A stretch of 64,000 nucleotides of DNA from Allofrancisella guangzhouensis (GCF_000815225.1 NZ_CP010427.1:186001-250000), one strand, 5' to 3'; positions 8,828 to 19,365 are shown, counted from the first letter of the stretch. Notes: generated from the sequence alone by a model not told the origin. Made by a program: numbers and translations.

Positions 8828-10060
8828 TTATTTTGAGATACCTTTTTTGCAAAACTCTGGCTCTAATTTGTATAGTGTTATTAATCCAACTATAGCACTT
8901 AAACATATAATACCAACAGCCGCATAATCAGAGAATTTATCCGCCAAATAAAAACAAACAAAAGGTAATAAGCCTCCGTATACCCCAAAACCTGTATTAT
9001 AAGCCACAGCAAAACCTGTATAGCGCACATCTTTTGGAAAACAGTCTGTGAAAACCACCATAATAGTGCCATAAAAAATACCAAAGATTGCTCCCATAAC
9101 TATAAAGAAAAATATCAATAACTCACTATTAGCTTTATATAACGCGTATATTGGTAAAGGTAAAATAAGCATCAAAACTAGTCCTAAGGTAATTATAGCT
9201 TTTATAGCAAAAAACTTCGTCAACCTAGCAGCCAAAACACAAGAGCCTATAAACATTATTAAGCTTATAGTGGTTAGGATAGCGACATTAACATGGGCTT
9301 GACCAAGTATTTCCTTAATAATATTGGGTAATATAGTGATCTGAAAATATGCTACAACTGCTCCAGGAAAACACAACAGTATCATATACAAAATACTTTT
9401 ATGGTACTCTAAAAACAATGATTTTAGCTTAACCTGTGGTTTTGAAGTACTTTTTTCTTCTTTACTTCCACTATGTTTAATAAAGAATGATAAAACTACC
9501 AACAGAATAGCTATAGCAAACAAAATTCTCCAGCCACCATTTGCCATAATTTCATCAGGGATAAAATATCTAAAAACTTGAAAACTAACTATAGCAAGTA
9601 AAATTCCACCAAAAGCACTTGTTATGACATTTGCTGAAGCTTTAGCTTTACCTAAGGCAGTAGTTTCACCTTCTATAAGGATAACAACTGAACCACTATA
9701 CTGTCCTCCAATTGCTATACCTTGTAATATCCTGAAGGACACTAATAGCAAAGGAGCTAAAACCCCTATCATAGTATATGGAGGTAACAAAGCCATACCT
9801 ACTGTAGGAACCCCCATAAAAAATGCTGCCCAAGCAAGGGCTGAAGTACGTGATTTTTTATCCCCTATATACCCAAATATAACCCCACCTAGAGGTCTAG
9901 CAAGGAAACCTGCAGCAAAAGCACCAAATGCAAATAAAAAGTTAGTAAAAGAGTCATTAAAGGGGAAAAAAGCTGTACCTATGTATCCTGCACAAAATGA
10001 GTACACTGTAAATTCATACCATTCTGCTGAGCTTGCAAAAAGAACAAGTAATTTTTTCAT
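8828..10060 (-). CDS. MFS transporter, metabolite:H+ symporter-like
   Basis: A 410-residue major facilitator protein with about 12 hydrophobic segments. Motifs fit the metabolite:H+ symporter (ProP/KgtP-like) group: SSAEWYEFTVYSF at the N-terminus, then FLARPLGGVIFGYIGDKKSRTSAL (the loop 2-3 motif) and RILQGIAIGGQYSG in helix 4. The frame is open to a TTG at 10072, but ATG 10060 gives the usual short N-terminus; neither has a strong ribosome binding site. It is first in a run with pxpBAC, so an organic acid such as pyroglutamate is a plausible substrate. That is inferred from context only. Confidence 0.85.
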   Translation of the reverse strand: MKKLLVLFASSAEWYEFTVYSFCAGYIGTAFFPFNDSFTNFLFAFGAFAAGFLARPLGGVIFGYIGDKKSRTSALAWAAFFMGVPTVGMALLPPYTMIGVLAPLLLVSFRILQGIAIGGQYSGSVVILIEGETTALGKAKASANVITSAFGGILLAIVSFQVFRYFIPDEIMANGGWRILFAIAILLVVLSFFIKHSGSKEEKSTSKPQVKLKSLFLEYHKSILYMILLCFPGAVVAYFQITILPNIIKEILGQAHVNVAILTTISLIMFIGSCVLAARLTKFFAIKAIITLGLVLMLILPLPIYALYKANSELLIFFFIVMGAIFGIFYGTIMVVFTDCFPKDVRYTGFAVAYNTGFGVYGGLLPFVCFYLADKFSDYAAVGIICLSAIVGLITLYKLEPEFCKKGISK

Positions 10061-10190
10061 ATTCAAAAACAAAAACTGCGTATACTTTTATTAAATTATA
10101 AAAATACGGAAAAATATAGTTTTTAAAGAAAATTTTTGTAAGAAAAATATATTTGTGACTTAGTTAAAACTAAGAAAAATAGGACGAAAA

Positions 10191-11021
10191 TTACTTCAAT
10201 CTAACCACTAAAACATCAATACCCGCCTCATGTAGTATTCCATTAGCTGTAGAACCTAAGAAAAATCTGCCAATAGCACTTCTTCTATGACTTCCCACGA
10301 CAATTAAATCGCTACATTGTTCTTTAGCTTTTTCTAAAATACTATTAGAAACCCCGCCAATTAAAACAAATTTTCCTCCATTGATATTATTTTCTTTAGC
10401 AAACTTATCTATAGCTTCCTCTACTTTTGCCGTTTCATAAGTCATTAAAGAGATACTATCATTTGGTATTACAAATGCTGTATCTACTGTTGCATTATAA
10501 AGTTTAGCCACCTCATTAGCCTTTGCTGCTACCTTACAAGAATCATTTTCTAGATCTGTAGGCATTAGTAGCTTCTTATACTCTATAGCTGCTGCTTGCT
10601 TATCTTTACCAACCCTTACTGTTAAAACGTCACATTTTGCTTTATGTAATACAGCATTAGCAACTGATCCTAGCAATAGGTTAATACCATGAGTAGCATG
10701 CGAACCCAAAATTATAAGATCACACTCATTTTCCTCAGCGTATGCAACAATTTCAGAAGCTGGATTACCTACCAAAATTTCATGCTTAACGTCAAACCCT
10801 GAAATTTTAGCAATGACTTTAGATAAAGCTTCTTTTGCCTCTCTTTCTATAGAATGTTGAAAATCAACTATAGAAGGTGCAAATGGCGCCACACAATCAA
10901 CTACAGAAATAACCTGAAGCTGCTTGATATTATTTTTCTTAGCAAAATTAATTGCAGAATCAATCACTATATTTGCTTTCTCATAAACATTAATTGCTAA
11001 TAGTATCTTTTTATATGCCAT
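10191..11021 (-). CDS. Universal stress protein with two tandem Usp domains
   Basis: A 276-residue protein made of two UspA-type domains (about residues 1-140 and 145-276). Each ends in the ATP-binding loop pattern: GSHATHGINLLLGSVANAVLH in the first, and GSHRRSAIGRFFLGSTANGIL in the second. Such tandem Usps bind nucleotides and promote survival under stress, and Francisella has a similar one. The start at 11021 follows a good AGGAG site. It is monocistronic between the MFS gene and a 468-base gap before lepA. Confidence 0.92.
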   Translation of the reverse strand: MAYKKILLAINVYEKANIVIDSAINFAKKNNIKQLQVISVVDCVAPFAPSIVDFQHSIEREAKEALSKVIAKISGFDVKHEILVGNPASEIVAYAEENECDLIILGSHATHGINLLLGSVANAVLHKAKCDVLTVRVGKDKQAAAIEYKKLLMPTDLENDSCKVAAKANEVAKLYNATVDTAFVIPNDSISLMTYETAKVEEAIDKFAKENNINGGKFVLIGGVSNSILEKAKEQCSDLIVVGSHRRSAIGRFFLGSTANGILHEAGIDVLVVRLK

Positions 11022-11489
11022 GATAGCTCTCCTAATTTAGACTTCTTTCATTTTCATTATAGCAAACAATAACAATGAAAAAAAATCTTTTAATAACTGA
11101 TTAAACGGGTTTACCACCAAGGTACTGACGCTTCAAAAAAAAATAGCTAATAATATAGGATTAAAGCATAACATAACATGTTACGCCCAATAAAAGTGGC
11201 TACTGATTTAACCGCTAAAGTTCATTGAGCTTGTCGAAATAGATTTGCCAAAACCCTGAAAATACTAGGCTTTGACTTCACTCAGATAACTTGTTTTTTT
11301 GTTACTATGAATTAAATCAATAGTCTTTAAGAAGTAAAAGTTTTGTGTAAGTAAGATTCTTGCTAAATGGTTATAGTTAAAGAATATTTGTTTCGCATAA
11401 AAGTCGCAACAGCTACATTTTAAAGTTATTTTATAGCATAATAGATACTTAAGTTTATAACATTAAGAAAAACCTCTTATTAAGAAATT
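11022..11489. other. Intergenic region between usp and lepA
   Basis: These 468 bases contain no convincing gene. Both flanking genes point away from it, so it must hold two divergent promoters. An AT-rich CATAAT about 45 bases before lepA is a possible -10 element. At 11220-11240 there is a motif (GTTCATTGAGCTTGTCGAAAT) that I associate with short dispersed repeats in many bacterial genomes; whether it recurs here is unknown. A short palindromic AACATGTT sits around 11175-11185. Confidence 0.4.
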
Positions 11490-13280
11490 ATGTATATGAA
11501 AAATATTAGAAACTTTTCAATAATAGCTCATATTGACCATGGAAAATCAACACTTTCAGATCGATTTATCCAAGTTTGTAATGGCTTGACGGAACGTGAG
11601 ATGAAAGAACAAGTTCTAGACTCCATGGATATTGAAAGAGAACGGGGAATCACAATTAAAGCACAATCTGTTACTTTAGAATATATTGCTAAAAACGGAC
11701 AAGCTTATCAACTTAATTTTATCGATACTCCAGGGCATGTTGATTTTTCATATGAGGTTTCTCGCTCATTGGCAGCATGTGAAGGAGCTCTTTTGGTTGT
11801 AGATGCCGCTCAAGGGGTAGAAGCGCAAACTGTAGCAAACTGTTATACAGCGATAGAGCAAAATCTAGAGGTTATACCCATATTAAACAAAATCGACTTA
11901 CCATCAGCAGATCCAGAAAAAGTTGCGGAAGAAATCGAAGAAATTATTGGAATAGACGCAACAGGAGCTACCACGTGTAGTGCAAAGACAGGTATAGGTG
12001 TGGAGGATGTTTTAGAAACTATTGTGGCAAAAGTTCCACCTCCAGTTGGTAACCCAGATAATAGGCTACAAGCTTTAATTATAGATTCATGGTTTGATAA
12101 TTACCTTGGTGTAGTATCTCTTGTTAGAATAAAAAATGGGACCTTGAAAATAGGAGAGAAAATAAAAGTAATGTCCACAGGCAATTCTTATCAAGTTGAT
12201 AAAGTAGGTGTATTTACTCCTAAAATGAAAGATCTTGATCATTTAAAAGCAGGTGAGGTTGGATTTATCGTCGCTGGGATAAAAGATATACATGGGGCTC
12301 CAGTGGGAGATACATTTACACACACCCATAATCCTACCGAAAAGGCTGTACCTGGGTTTAAAAAAGTTCAGCCACAAGTCTACGCGGGAATGTTTACGAT
12401 AAATTCTGATGACTACCCTGACTTCCGAGAGGCTTTAGAGAAACTCAGTCTAAATGATGCTTCATTATTTTTTGAGCCAGAAGTTTCGCAAGCATTAGGT
12501 TTTGGATTTAGGTGTGGTTTCTTGGGTATGTTACATATGGAAATTATCCAAGAGAGGCTAGAAAGGGAATATAACCTGGATTTAATAACTTCAGCACCAA
12601 CAGTTGTTTATAAAGCAATAAAAAAAGATGGTGAAACAGTGGAGGTTGATAACCCTTCTAAACTACCTGAACCAGGTGCTATACAAGAGATTCAAGAACC
12701 TATTGTTAGGGCAAATATATTAGTTCCAAAAGACTATGTTGGAAGTGTAATTACTCTTTGTATAGAGAAAAGAGGTATACAGGTAGACATGAATTATGTA
12801 GGTAGTCAGGTTTCTATAACTTATGATTTACCAATGATAGAGGTTGTATCAGATTTCTTTGACACCTTAAAGTCAGCAACTAAAGGCTATGGTTCACTAG
12901 ACTATGAGCTAATCCGTTATGAGTCAGCAGATATGGTTCGTCTAGATGTATTGATAAATGGAGACAAAGTAGATGCTTTAGCAAGTATTGTTCATAAGGA
13001 ACAAGCCAAATACAAAGGTAGAGAACTAGTCGAAAGATTAAAAGAACTTATTCCAAGACAAATGTTTGAGGTTGCTATTCAAGCCGCTATAGGCGGTACG
13101 ATCGTGGCTAGAAGTACAGTCAAAGCTTTACGTAAAAACGTATTAGCTAAATGCTATGGCGGTGATGTTTCACGTAAGAAAAAGCTTTTAGAAAAGCAAA
13201 AAGAAGGTAAAAAAAGAATGAAAAATATTGGCTCAGTCGAAATACCTCAAGAGGCTTTTTTATCTGTGCTTAAAAAGTGA
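11490..13280 (+). CDS. lepA: Elongation factor 4 (LepA)
   Basis: A ribosome-bound translational GTPase of 596 residues, close to the E. coli length (599). GTPase motifs are visible: AHIDHGKST (P-loop), DTPGHVDF and [10 protein letters not shown]. The characteristic LepA C-terminal domain ends in a Lys-rich tail with [15 protein letters not shown] and [10 protein letters not shown]. It acts on stalled or mispositioned ribosomes, particularly under ionic stress. Two ATGs lie six bases apart (11490 and 11496); the upstream region has no strong Shine-Dalgarno, so either could be used. mnmA follows 15 bases downstream, suggesting co-transcription. Confidence 0.97.
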   Translation: MYMKNIRNFSIIAHIDHGKSTLSDRFIQVCNGLTEREMKEQVLDSMDIERERGITIKAQSVTLEYIAKNGQAYQLNFIDTPGHVDFSYEVSRSLAACEGALLVVDAAQGVEAQTVANCYTAIEQNLEVIPILNKIDLPSADPEKVAEEIEEIIGIDATGATTCSAKTGIGVEDVLETIVAKVPPPVGNPDNRLQALIIDSWFDNYLGVVSLVRIKNGTLKIGEKIKVMSTGNSYQVDKVGVFTPKMKDLDHLKAGEVGFIVAGIKDIHGAPVGDTFTHTHNPTEKAVPGFKKVQPQVYAGMFTINSDDYPDFREALEKLSLNDASLFFEPEVSQALGFGFRCGFLGMLHMEIIQERLEREYNLDLITSAPTVVYKAIKKDGETVEVDNPSKLPEPGAIQEIQEPIVRANILVPKDYVGSVITLCIEKRGIQVDMNYVGSQVSITYDLPMIEVVSDFFDTLKSATKGYGSLDYELIRYESADMVRLDVLINGDKVDALASIVHKEQAKYKGRELVERLKELIPRQMFEVAIQAAIGGTIVARSTVKALRKNVLAKCYGGDVSRKKKLLEKQKEGKKRMKNIGSVEIPQEAFLSVLKK

Positions 13281-13295
13281 TATAGGATAAAAAAT

Positions 13296-14372
13296 ATGTC
13301 CAAAAAAGTAATCGTAGGTATTTCTGGTGGGGTTGACTCTTCTGTATCAGCGTTGTTATTAAAACAGCAAGGCTATAATGTTACCGGTGTTTTTATGAAA
13401 AATTGGGAAGAGGATGATACTGATGAATTTTGCTCTGCTGAACAGGACATAAAGGATGCTCAAGCAGTATGTGATTCTATAGGAATACCTTTTAAAAAAA
13501 TAAATTTCGCTGCTGAGTATTGGGATAATGTTTTTGAACATTTTTTGACCGAATATAAAGCTGGTAGAACACCTAATCCAGACATTCTTTGTAATAAAGA
13601 AATTAAGTTTAAAGCTTTTCTAAGCTATGTTCATCTTTTAGGGGGTGAATATATCGCAACAGGACATTACGCTAGAACTAAGGTTGCTGAAGATGGTTTT
13701 GTACAATTAGTAAAAGGGTTCGATGATAATAAAGATCAGACTTATTTCCTATATACATTAGGACAGGAACAATTAAAGCAAACCATGTTTCCTATTGGGG
13801 ACATAACAAAAGAAAAAGTCCGTCAAATAGCGAAAGAAAACAAGCTTGTTACTTTTGATAAAAAAGATAGTACAGGTATTTGCTTTATTGGTGAGCGTAA
13901 ATTTAAAGATTTTTTATCTAAGTACTTACCAGCTCAGAAGGGTGAAATTCATGATGAGAGTGGTATCAAAATTGGTGAACATGATGGGCTTATGTATTAC
14001 ACCATAGGGCAAAGGCAAGGATTAGGTATAGGTGGTGTGAAAAACCGTCCTGAGATACCTTGGTTTGCAGCAGTAAAGGATCTAGAAAATAATATTTTAA
14101 TAGCTGTGCAAGGTCATGACCACCCAATGCTTTTTAAAAGTAAATTGCATGCTATAGACTTAAGTTGGATCGCTGGCTTAGCTCCATCAGATAATTTTAG
14201 GTGTAGTGCAAAAGTTAGGTATAGACAAAAAGATCAACCATGTGAAGTTACAGTAAACTCTGATGGCTCAGTAAAAGTGTGTTTTGATCAGCCACAAAGA
14301 GCAATAACACCAGGACAATCCGTAGTTTTTTATAACAAAGACATTTGTCTAGGTGGTGGAATAATAATCTGA
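13296..14372 (+). CDS. mnmA: tRNA-specific 2-thiouridylase MnmA
   Basis: A 358-residue enzyme that adds sulphur to U34 of tRNA-Lys, tRNA-Glu and tRNA-Gln. The N-terminal PP-loop [15 protein letters not shown] activates the uridine with ATP. The catalytic cysteines are present in [11 protein letters not shown] (about residue 101) and TGICFIGER (about residue 201). The [11 protein letters not shown] segment is also conserved. It lies 15 bases after lepA on the same strand, probably one transcript. The next gene is convergent. Confidence 0.97.
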   Translation: MSKKVIVGISGGVDSSVSALLLKQQGYNVTGVFMKNWEEDDTDEFCSAEQDIKDAQAVCDSIGIPFKKINFAAEYWDNVFEHFLTEYKAGRTPNPDILCNKEIKFKAFLSYVHLLGGEYIATGHYARTKVAEDGFVQLVKGFDDNKDQTYFLYTLGQEQLKQTMFPIGDITKEKVRQIAKENKLVTFDKKDSTGICFIGERKFKDFLSKYLPAQKGEIHDESGIKIGEHDGLMYYTIGQRQGLGIGGVKNRPEIPWFAAVKDLENNILIAVQGHDHPMLFKSKLHAIDLSWIAGLAPSDNFRCSAKVRYRQKDQPCEVTVNSDGSVKVCFDQPQRAITPGQSVVFYNKDICLGGGIII

Positions 14373-14446
14373 AAAATAGTCGTTAAGCTAAACATTTCTT
14401 GATAAGAAAAGGAAAAATTAGCAGTTTTGCGAATTAGCAGAATATT

Positions 14447-15364
14447 TTAGTTATTGTTAGATGTAGCAGTTGTGCTTGAGGATTCTTTATCAGGTTTGGA
14501 GCTATTAGATTTAGTAATAGTGTAATTATCAACACTGCTACCACTACTAACCATATTTGTTACCAAACTATTATCACTATTCAAGCTAGCTAACATTTCC
14601 GTGATTTGTGTATCTACTATGGAGGTGTTTTGTTGTTCAGCATTTGGACTCTCATCAACAATCTTTTTCAAATAACCATCAACTTCTTTGGTTACCTTTT
14701 TCTGACTTCTATGAACATTTTTTTGTACATATTGAGCTTCATATACTGCATCCATAGTCATATGTGTATATAAATATGCAGGATCTATAACAAAAGGTCT
14801 TAATTTTGCATTGTATTTCTTCACTACATCAGGGAAGTCAATAGTGTAAGCGACTTTAATTTGTTTTTTACCTTCAGAATTAGTCACTACCATAGCAACT
14901 AGGTTTGCATCTATTTTAAAGTCTCCCCTAACAAGATGATATTGTTGTTGTCTATCCATCATTATTTGTCTAACCGGGGTAGCGTACACATCGCTTATCT
15001 TTATAGGCTTGTTAATCGTTGTGATCCCCGCTTTCTCAAGCTGAGAAATAGCATAATTACCACCATAATTATCTTTTTCTAAAAGGATATTCATCTTAAT
15101 CATTTTAGCCAAGACTTCATTTCTAAAGTCTTTGGTCTGCTGTAAGCTAAAAGCCAGACAAGTACCCGTATCATCCTTTTGAAAACACCCATTTCTTTTA
15201 TCTACTAAGATAAATAGCTTTTTAGTTTTATCATAATATAACTGGTAGCTAGGTGTATCAGTGCCATGACCAAGGTAAACAAACTGATCATCCGTCAACA
15301 TATTACAAGAGCTTAGTAAAACAATTAGTAGCACTAAACTAATTTTCTTAAACAATTTAGACAT
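14447..15364 (-). CDS. Predicted lipoprotein of unknown function
   Basis: A 305-residue protein with a lipoprotein signal: a short Lys-rich start, a Leu/Val-rich core and the lipobox LLSSC at about residue 20, so it should be lipidated and sit on a membrane facing the periplasm or surface. The mature part shows no recognised domain. The last ~60 residues are Ser/Thr/Asn rich with low complexity (SNSSKPDKESSSTTATSN), resembling a flexible tail. It is monocistronic and convergent with mnmA. I cannot assign a function; it resembles uncharacterised Francisella lipoproteins. Confidence 0.7.
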   Translation of the reverse strand: MSKLFKKISLVLLIVLLSSCNMLTDDQFVYLGHGTDTPSYQLYYDKTKKLFILVDKRNGCFQKDDTGTCLAFSLQQTKDFRNEVLAKMIKMNILLEKDNYGGNYAISQLEKAGITTINKPIKISDVYATPVRQIMMDRQQQYHLVRGDFKIDANLVAMVVTNSEGKKQIKVAYTIDFPDVVKKYNAKLRPFVIDPAYLYTHMTMDAVYEAQYVQKNVHRSQKKVTKEVDGYLKKIVDESPNAEQQNTSIVDTQITEMLASLNSDNSLVTNMVSSGSSVDNYTITKSNSSKPDKESSSTTATSNNN

Positions 15365-15455
15365 ATTACATTCACTTCTAGTATGGTTTTAAAAACAATT
15401 TTTGCTTAAGGAGGCTAAAAAGTAAAGCTTTAACTATAAAAAAATTAATAAAATT

Positions 15456-15974
15456 CTACAATTTAGCATTCTCATTCATCAATTTCCTATATCTTTTTTC
15501 TATCATTTGTCTTTTAAGAGCTCCTAAATGATCAAAAAAAGTTATTCCATCAAGGTGATCTATCTCATGTTGTATACAACGAGCTAAAAAACCTTCTTTT
15601 ATAACCTCTATATCATGACCGAATTCATTTAAGGCTTTAATCTTAATTGTATCGGCTCTTTTGACTTTTGCTGAAACACCTGGAAATGATAAACACCCTT
15701 CTTCATCCATGGTTTCACCATGTTTTTCAACAATTTGAGGATTAATTATAGCAATGACATCAGAGTCTGGACTTTCTAAATCATCAACCATAATGAAAAA
15801 TCTTTTTTTTATGCCAACTTGTATTGCTGCAAGTCCTACACCTCCAGCCTGCTTCATAAGTTGCCGCATCTCATTCAGTGTATCTCTCAATTGAGCATCG
15901 ATTTCTTCTTTTGCAACTTCTTTTGCGACTTCTTTTAGCACAGGGTGTGGATACTTTAAAATTTGTAAAGACAT
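15456..15974 (-). CDS. def: Peptide deformylase
   Basis: A metalloenzyme that removes the formyl group from nascent proteins, 172 residues. All three family motifs are present: GVGLAAIQVG (motif 1), EGCLSFPG (motif 2, metal-binding Cys) and QHEIDHLDG (motif 3, two His and the catalytic Glu). The frame is open further upstream, inside ribH, but ATG 15974 has AGGAG seven bases before it and gives the normal MSLQILKYPHPVL start. It begins three bases after the ribH stop, so it is probably co-transcribed with the riboflavin genes. That linkage is unusual, since def normally sits with fmt. Confidence 0.95.
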   Translation of the reverse strand: MSLQILKYPHPVLKEVAKEVAKEEIDAQLRDTLNEMRQLMKQAGGVGLAAIQVGIKKRFFIMVDDLESPDSDVIAIINPQIVEKHGETMDEEGCLSFPGVSAKVKRADTIKIKALNEFGHDIEVIKEGFLARCIQHEIDHLDGITFFDHLGALKRQMIEKRYRKLMNENAKL

Positions 15975-15976
15975 CA

Positions 15977-16420
15977 CTAAGCTCCTTGGGTTTGTATATC
16001 CTCTTTCATTTTTGCCATAGTAATAGCTGCTTGTACACAATACTTCCCCTTATGACCCTTTCTCCCACCAACCCTCTCTAGAGCTTGGTCTTTGTTGTGA
16101 GTAGTTAACACACCAAAAATTACAGGTAAGTTATATTGATGCATAACTTTTTGTGTACCGTAACTTACTTGATCACACACATAATCATAATGATCTGTTT
16201 CGCCACGAATGACACAACCAAGCAGTATTATAGCATCAAATTTACCAGTTTCAGCAAGTAGTTTAGCAGCATATGGTAATTCAACAGCACCTGGAACTTT
16301 ATATACCCCAAGTTGATTATCTTTTAAACCTTGAGAATATGCTTCTTCTATAGCACCCTCGAGCATTTTATCTGTTATTAGAGCATTAAACTCACTTACA
16401 ACTATAGCTAGTTTATTCAT
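15977..16420 (-). CDS. ribH: 6,7-dimethyl-8-ribityllumazine synthase
   Basis: Condenses the ribityl-aminopyrimidine with dihydroxybutanone phosphate, the penultimate step of riboflavin synthesis. The 147-residue product has the usual lumazine synthase pattern: VSEFNALITDKMLEGA at the N-terminus, VPGAVELPYAAK, LGCVIRGETDHYDYV (with the catalytic His) and VIFGVLTTHNKDQALER. It lies 8 bases after ribBA and ends just before def, as part of the operon under the FMN riboswitch. Confidence 0.96.
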   Translation of the reverse strand: MNKLAIVVSEFNALITDKMLEGAIEEAYSQGLKDNQLGVYKVPGAVELPYAAKLLAETGKFDAIILLGCVIRGETDHYDYVCDQVSYGTQKVMHQYNLPVIFGVLTTHNKDQALERVGGRKGHKGKYCVQAAITMAKMKEDIQTQGA

Positions 16421-16428
16421 ATTGATAC

Positions 16429-17640
16429 CTATATACCTTTGATTGTGTGTTTCATTTTATTCTTTTTAGTTATGAGATAGCCTTTATTATGTGAATTTAC
16501 AAAAGCTTCACATGCAACAGGTTCTGTAGCTATATCAGCCATTCTTAAAGCATTAACTTTTTTAGGATTATTTGAGATTAATCTACATTTATCAATTTTA
16601 TTGTACTTTAATACTTGTATAGCTAAATCATATTTTCTAGCATCAACAGGCAAACCAAGAGCTATGTTGGCTTCTATAGTATCCATATTATCGCGCATTT
16701 GCAAATTATAAGCTTTAAGTTTATTTGTTAAACCAATACCTCGACCCTCTTGGTTCAAATAAATAAGATACCCTCCCTCTTCATTAATCATTTGCATAGC
16801 TTTTTTAAGTTGAGCTTGACAATCACAACGTAAAGAGCCAAATAAATCCCCTGTTATACAAGAAGAATGCATTCTAACTAAAGGCTTATCTACGTGGTAA
16901 GGTTTAGATAGTACAACAACCTCATCGTTGCTAAATATATCTTTATAGACAGACATTTCAAGCTCACCAACATTAACAAATGGCATAGAAGAGCTAGCTG
17001 TTTTTTCAACAAAAATTTCTGTTGCTAAACGGTATTGATATAGTTCAGCAATAGTTAGTATAGGTAAATTATACTTTTGAGCAAAAGTCTCAAGCTCTTC
17101 AGCTTTCATCATTGTGCCATCTTTATTCATTAGTTCACATAAGACTCCAACACTGTTAAATCCGCTAAGCTTCATTAAATCAACCGAAGCTTCTGTATGA
17201 CCATTGCGACCTAAAACCCCCTTATCATTAGCAATTAGGGGGAATATGTGTCCTGGACGAGCTAGATCTTCCGCTTTTGCATTGTATGATGATGCTACTT
17301 GAATTGTATGGGCTCTATCTTTTGCTGAAACTCCTGTAGTTACACCCTCCTTTGCTTCTATAGTAACTGTAAAAGGTGTACTAAAAGTACTATTATTTTG
17401 ATCTGCAGCAACCATCGGAGTTAGATTTAATCTTTTAGCCTGTTTAGAGTCCATAGCTAAACAGACTATACCACTTGTGTGTTCTAACATAAAAGCTATA
17501 TTTTGTTCGGTTGCCATTTGCCCTGGTAGTATTAGGTCTCCCTCATTCTCACGATCATAGTCATCAAGGACAACTATAGGTTTACCTGATTTAAGTGCTT
17601 GTATAGCTTTTACTACGTTATTTTTTATTTGATTAAACAT
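16429..17640 (-). CDS. ribBA: Bifunctional 3,4-dihydroxy-2-butanone-4-phosphate synthase / GTP cyclohydrolase II
   Basis: A 403-residue fusion supplying both precursors of riboflavin. The RibB domain (about residues 1-200) carries VVLDDYDRENEGDLI and GRNGHTEASVDLM. The RibA domain (about 205-403) carries VRMHSSCITGDLFGSLRCDCQAQL with the zinc cysteines, and EGRGIGLTNKLKAYNLQ. The frame is open to 17685, but ATG 17640 has an AAGGA site and starts at the expected MFNQIKNNVVKA. It overlaps the end of ribE by 8 bases, consistent with translational coupling. Confidence 0.96.
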   Translation of the reverse strand: MFNQIKNNVVKAIQALKSGKPIVVLDDYDRENEGDLILPGQMATEQNIAFMLEHTSGIVCLAMDSKQAKRLNLTPMVAADQNNSTFSTPFTVTIEAKEGVTTGVSAKDRAHTIQVASSYNAKAEDLARPGHIFPLIANDKGVLGRNGHTEASVDLMKLSGFNSVGVLCELMNKDGTMMKAEELETFAQKYNLPILTIAELYQYRLATEIFVEKTASSSMPFVNVGELEMSVYKDIFSNDEVVVLSKPYHVDKPLVRMHSSCITGDLFGSLRCDCQAQLKKAMQMINEEGGYLIYLNQEGRGIGLTNKLKAYNLQMRDNMDTIEANIALGLPVDARKYDLAIQVLKYNKIDKCRLISNNPKKVNALRMADIATEPVACEAFVNSHNKGYLITKKNKMKHTIKGI

Positions 17641-18235
17641 TTTTGAATCCTTGTAGATATTTATAAATGTATTTACCAGTAGCATCAGCTTCTAAGTTTA
17701 CTACAGAGTTTTTAGTATAGTTTTTTGCAATAGTAGTATCTATGGTGTGTGGTATAAGGGTTACAGTAAAACTTTTATCAAAAACTTCTACAACGGTAAT
17801 ACTCATGCCATCTATAGCTACAAACCCTTTAGGGATTAGATACTCTAAGAACTCTTTTGAAGCTATTATTTCAACGATCCATGCTCCGCCTACATCTTTA
17901 ATCTCTTTGATAGAGCCTTTTTCATCAATATGTCCCTGAACTGTATGACCTCCGATTAAATCTCCATAGCGTATAGCAAGTTCTGTGTTTACAATATCTC
18001 CGATACTTAATTCATTTAAGTTTGTTCTGTCTAGAGTTTCTGGAACAGCATCAAACCTTGCTATAATATGCTCTAAATTAAGATCTGTGACAGTTAGGCA
18101 AGTTCCATTTATAGCAACACTATCTCCTATGCTACATTTACTACAATTTTCAAAAGCGATATAAAAAATTTTTATATTATCTCTAATAGCTATTCTTTTT
18201 ACTGTTCCTAGCTGCTGAACTATTCCACTAAACAT
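17633..18235 (-). CDS. ribE: Riboflavin synthase, alpha chain
   Basis: Dismutates two lumazine molecules into riboflavin. The 200-residue product has the two lumazine-binding repeats: MFSGIVQQLGTV begins the first, with VAINGTCLTV, and the second contains GGHTVQGHIDEKG and VAIDGMSITV. Length is normal. Its start lies just after ribD's stop (a one-base gap) and its end overlaps ribBA, so ribD-ribE-ribBA-ribH form a tight operon. Confidence 0.96.
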   Translation of the reverse strand: MFSGIVQQLGTVKRIAIRDNIKIFYIAFENCSKCSIGDSVAINGTCLTVTDLNLEHIIARFDAVPETLDRTNLNELSIGDIVNTELAIRYGDLIGGHTVQGHIDEKGSIKEIKDVGGAWIVEIIASKEFLEYLIPKGFVAIDGMSITVVEVFDKSFTVTLIPHTIDTTIAKNYTKNSVVNLEADATGKYIYKYLQGFKNV

Positions 18236-18236
18236 T

Positions 18237-19298
18237 TTAATTATCCTTAATTTTTGAATTTATAAGCAAGTCGCAGCCAATATAACTAGTTTTGTTAATA
18301 ACTAACTGTTTTTTTGGATTACTATTAGCTACCAATACAGGTGATACATATGTTATAAACTCATTAATTGCACCTACGGTAGCAAAACTTCTTATTAGTT
18401 TCATACCGCCCTCCAAAAGCACGCTCGTTATTCCAGCATCAGCCATTTTTTTTAATAAGCTATTTATACATATCTTGTCTTTTTGAGCTGGTATTATCCA
18501 AAATTCAATATTTAAATCTTGTAATGTTTGTTTTGCTAAATTAGTTATATTTGAGCATACAAAGACTGTTTTTGCGCAGGTCTGATCTAGAATCTGCCAA
18601 TTTAGGTCTATTTCTTTTATTTCAGTAAATACAATAATCTTAATAGGGTGAACGATCATGTTTATGTCTAAGCGAACGTTTAATTTAGGATTATCTTCAA
18701 ATAGAGTATTTTTACCAACAATTATAGCATCACAAATATTTCGTAGCTGGTGTGTGTGTATAGCTGCTTTATCAGAGCTGATTTTTCTTGAATCGCCAGC
18801 ATTAACAGTAGTTTTACCATCTAAAGACATTGCCCACTTAGCAAATACATAGGGTGTTTGATACTGTTGGTAGTAGAAAAATATTTTATTTAATTCTTGT
18901 GCTTGCTTTTCTAAAATACCTGTTTTAACTTTAATTCCAGCTTCTTTTAACTGCCGAATACCTTTACCACTAACTTGAGGATTAGGGTCAAGAGTCGCTA
19001 TTACAACCTCTTTCACTTGAGCTTCTATCAAAGCATTTGTACAGGGTCCTGTTTTACCTGTGTAGCAACATGGCTCTAAAGTAACATAAATAGTAGAACC
19101 TTTAATTTGTTCACCAGCCTGCTTAATAGCCAAACATTCAGCATGAGCTTGCCCAGCTCTAACATGCCAACCCTCAGCTATTATTTTACCATTTTTAACA
19201 GCTATACAACCAACCATAGGGTTTGGAGATACAGTAAGTTTTCCCCTAGCAGCTAGAGCTAAAGCTTGTTGCATATAATATTGGTCAATATTTTTCAT
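18237..19298 (-). CDS. ribD: Bifunctional riboflavin deaminase/reductase
   Basis: A 353-residue two-domain enzyme. The N-terminal cytidine-deaminase-like domain has HAECLAIKQAG and TLEPCCYTGKTGPC (zinc ligands). The C-terminal reductase domain starts around residue 150 with FAKWAMSLDGKTTVNAGDS and contains VLLEGGMKLI. It carries out the second and third steps of riboflavin synthesis. The frame is open to 19346, but ATG 19298 gives the standard start just before DQYYMQQALALA. It is the first gene after the FMN riboswitch, with a ~120-base leader between them. Confidence 0.95.
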   Translation of the reverse strand: MKNIDQYYMQQALALAARGKLTVSPNPMVGCIAVKNGKIIAEGWHVRAGQAHAECLAIKQAGEQIKGSTIYVTLEPCCYTGKTGPCTNALIEAQVKEVVIATLDPNPQVSGKGIRQLKEAGIKVKTGILEKQAQELNKIFFYYQQYQTPYVFAKWAMSLDGKTTVNAGDSRKISSDKAAIHTHQLRNICDAIIVGKNTLFEDNPKLNVRLDINMIVHPIKIIVFTEIKEIDLNWQILDQTCAKTVFVCSNITNLAKQTLQDLNIEFWIIPAQKDKICINSLLKKMADAGITSVLLEGGMKLIRSFATVGAINEFITYVSPVLVANSNPKKQLVINKTSYIGCDLLINSKIKDN

Positions 19299-19365
19299 TA
19301 GCCACTTTGTTTTGTAATTAGCAAATAAGGGCAGAAAGATAAGCATAGGTATACAGCTCTATTTA

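Noticed and set aside
8899-9084. Second minus-strand frame inside the MFS gene.
   Set aside because: It is a shadow frame within a well-supported gene, without its own ribosome binding site or family match.
10160-10180. CTTAGT/ACTAAG hairpin after usp as a terminator.
   Set aside because: Six AT-rich pairs with no T-run directly after it on the usp strand.
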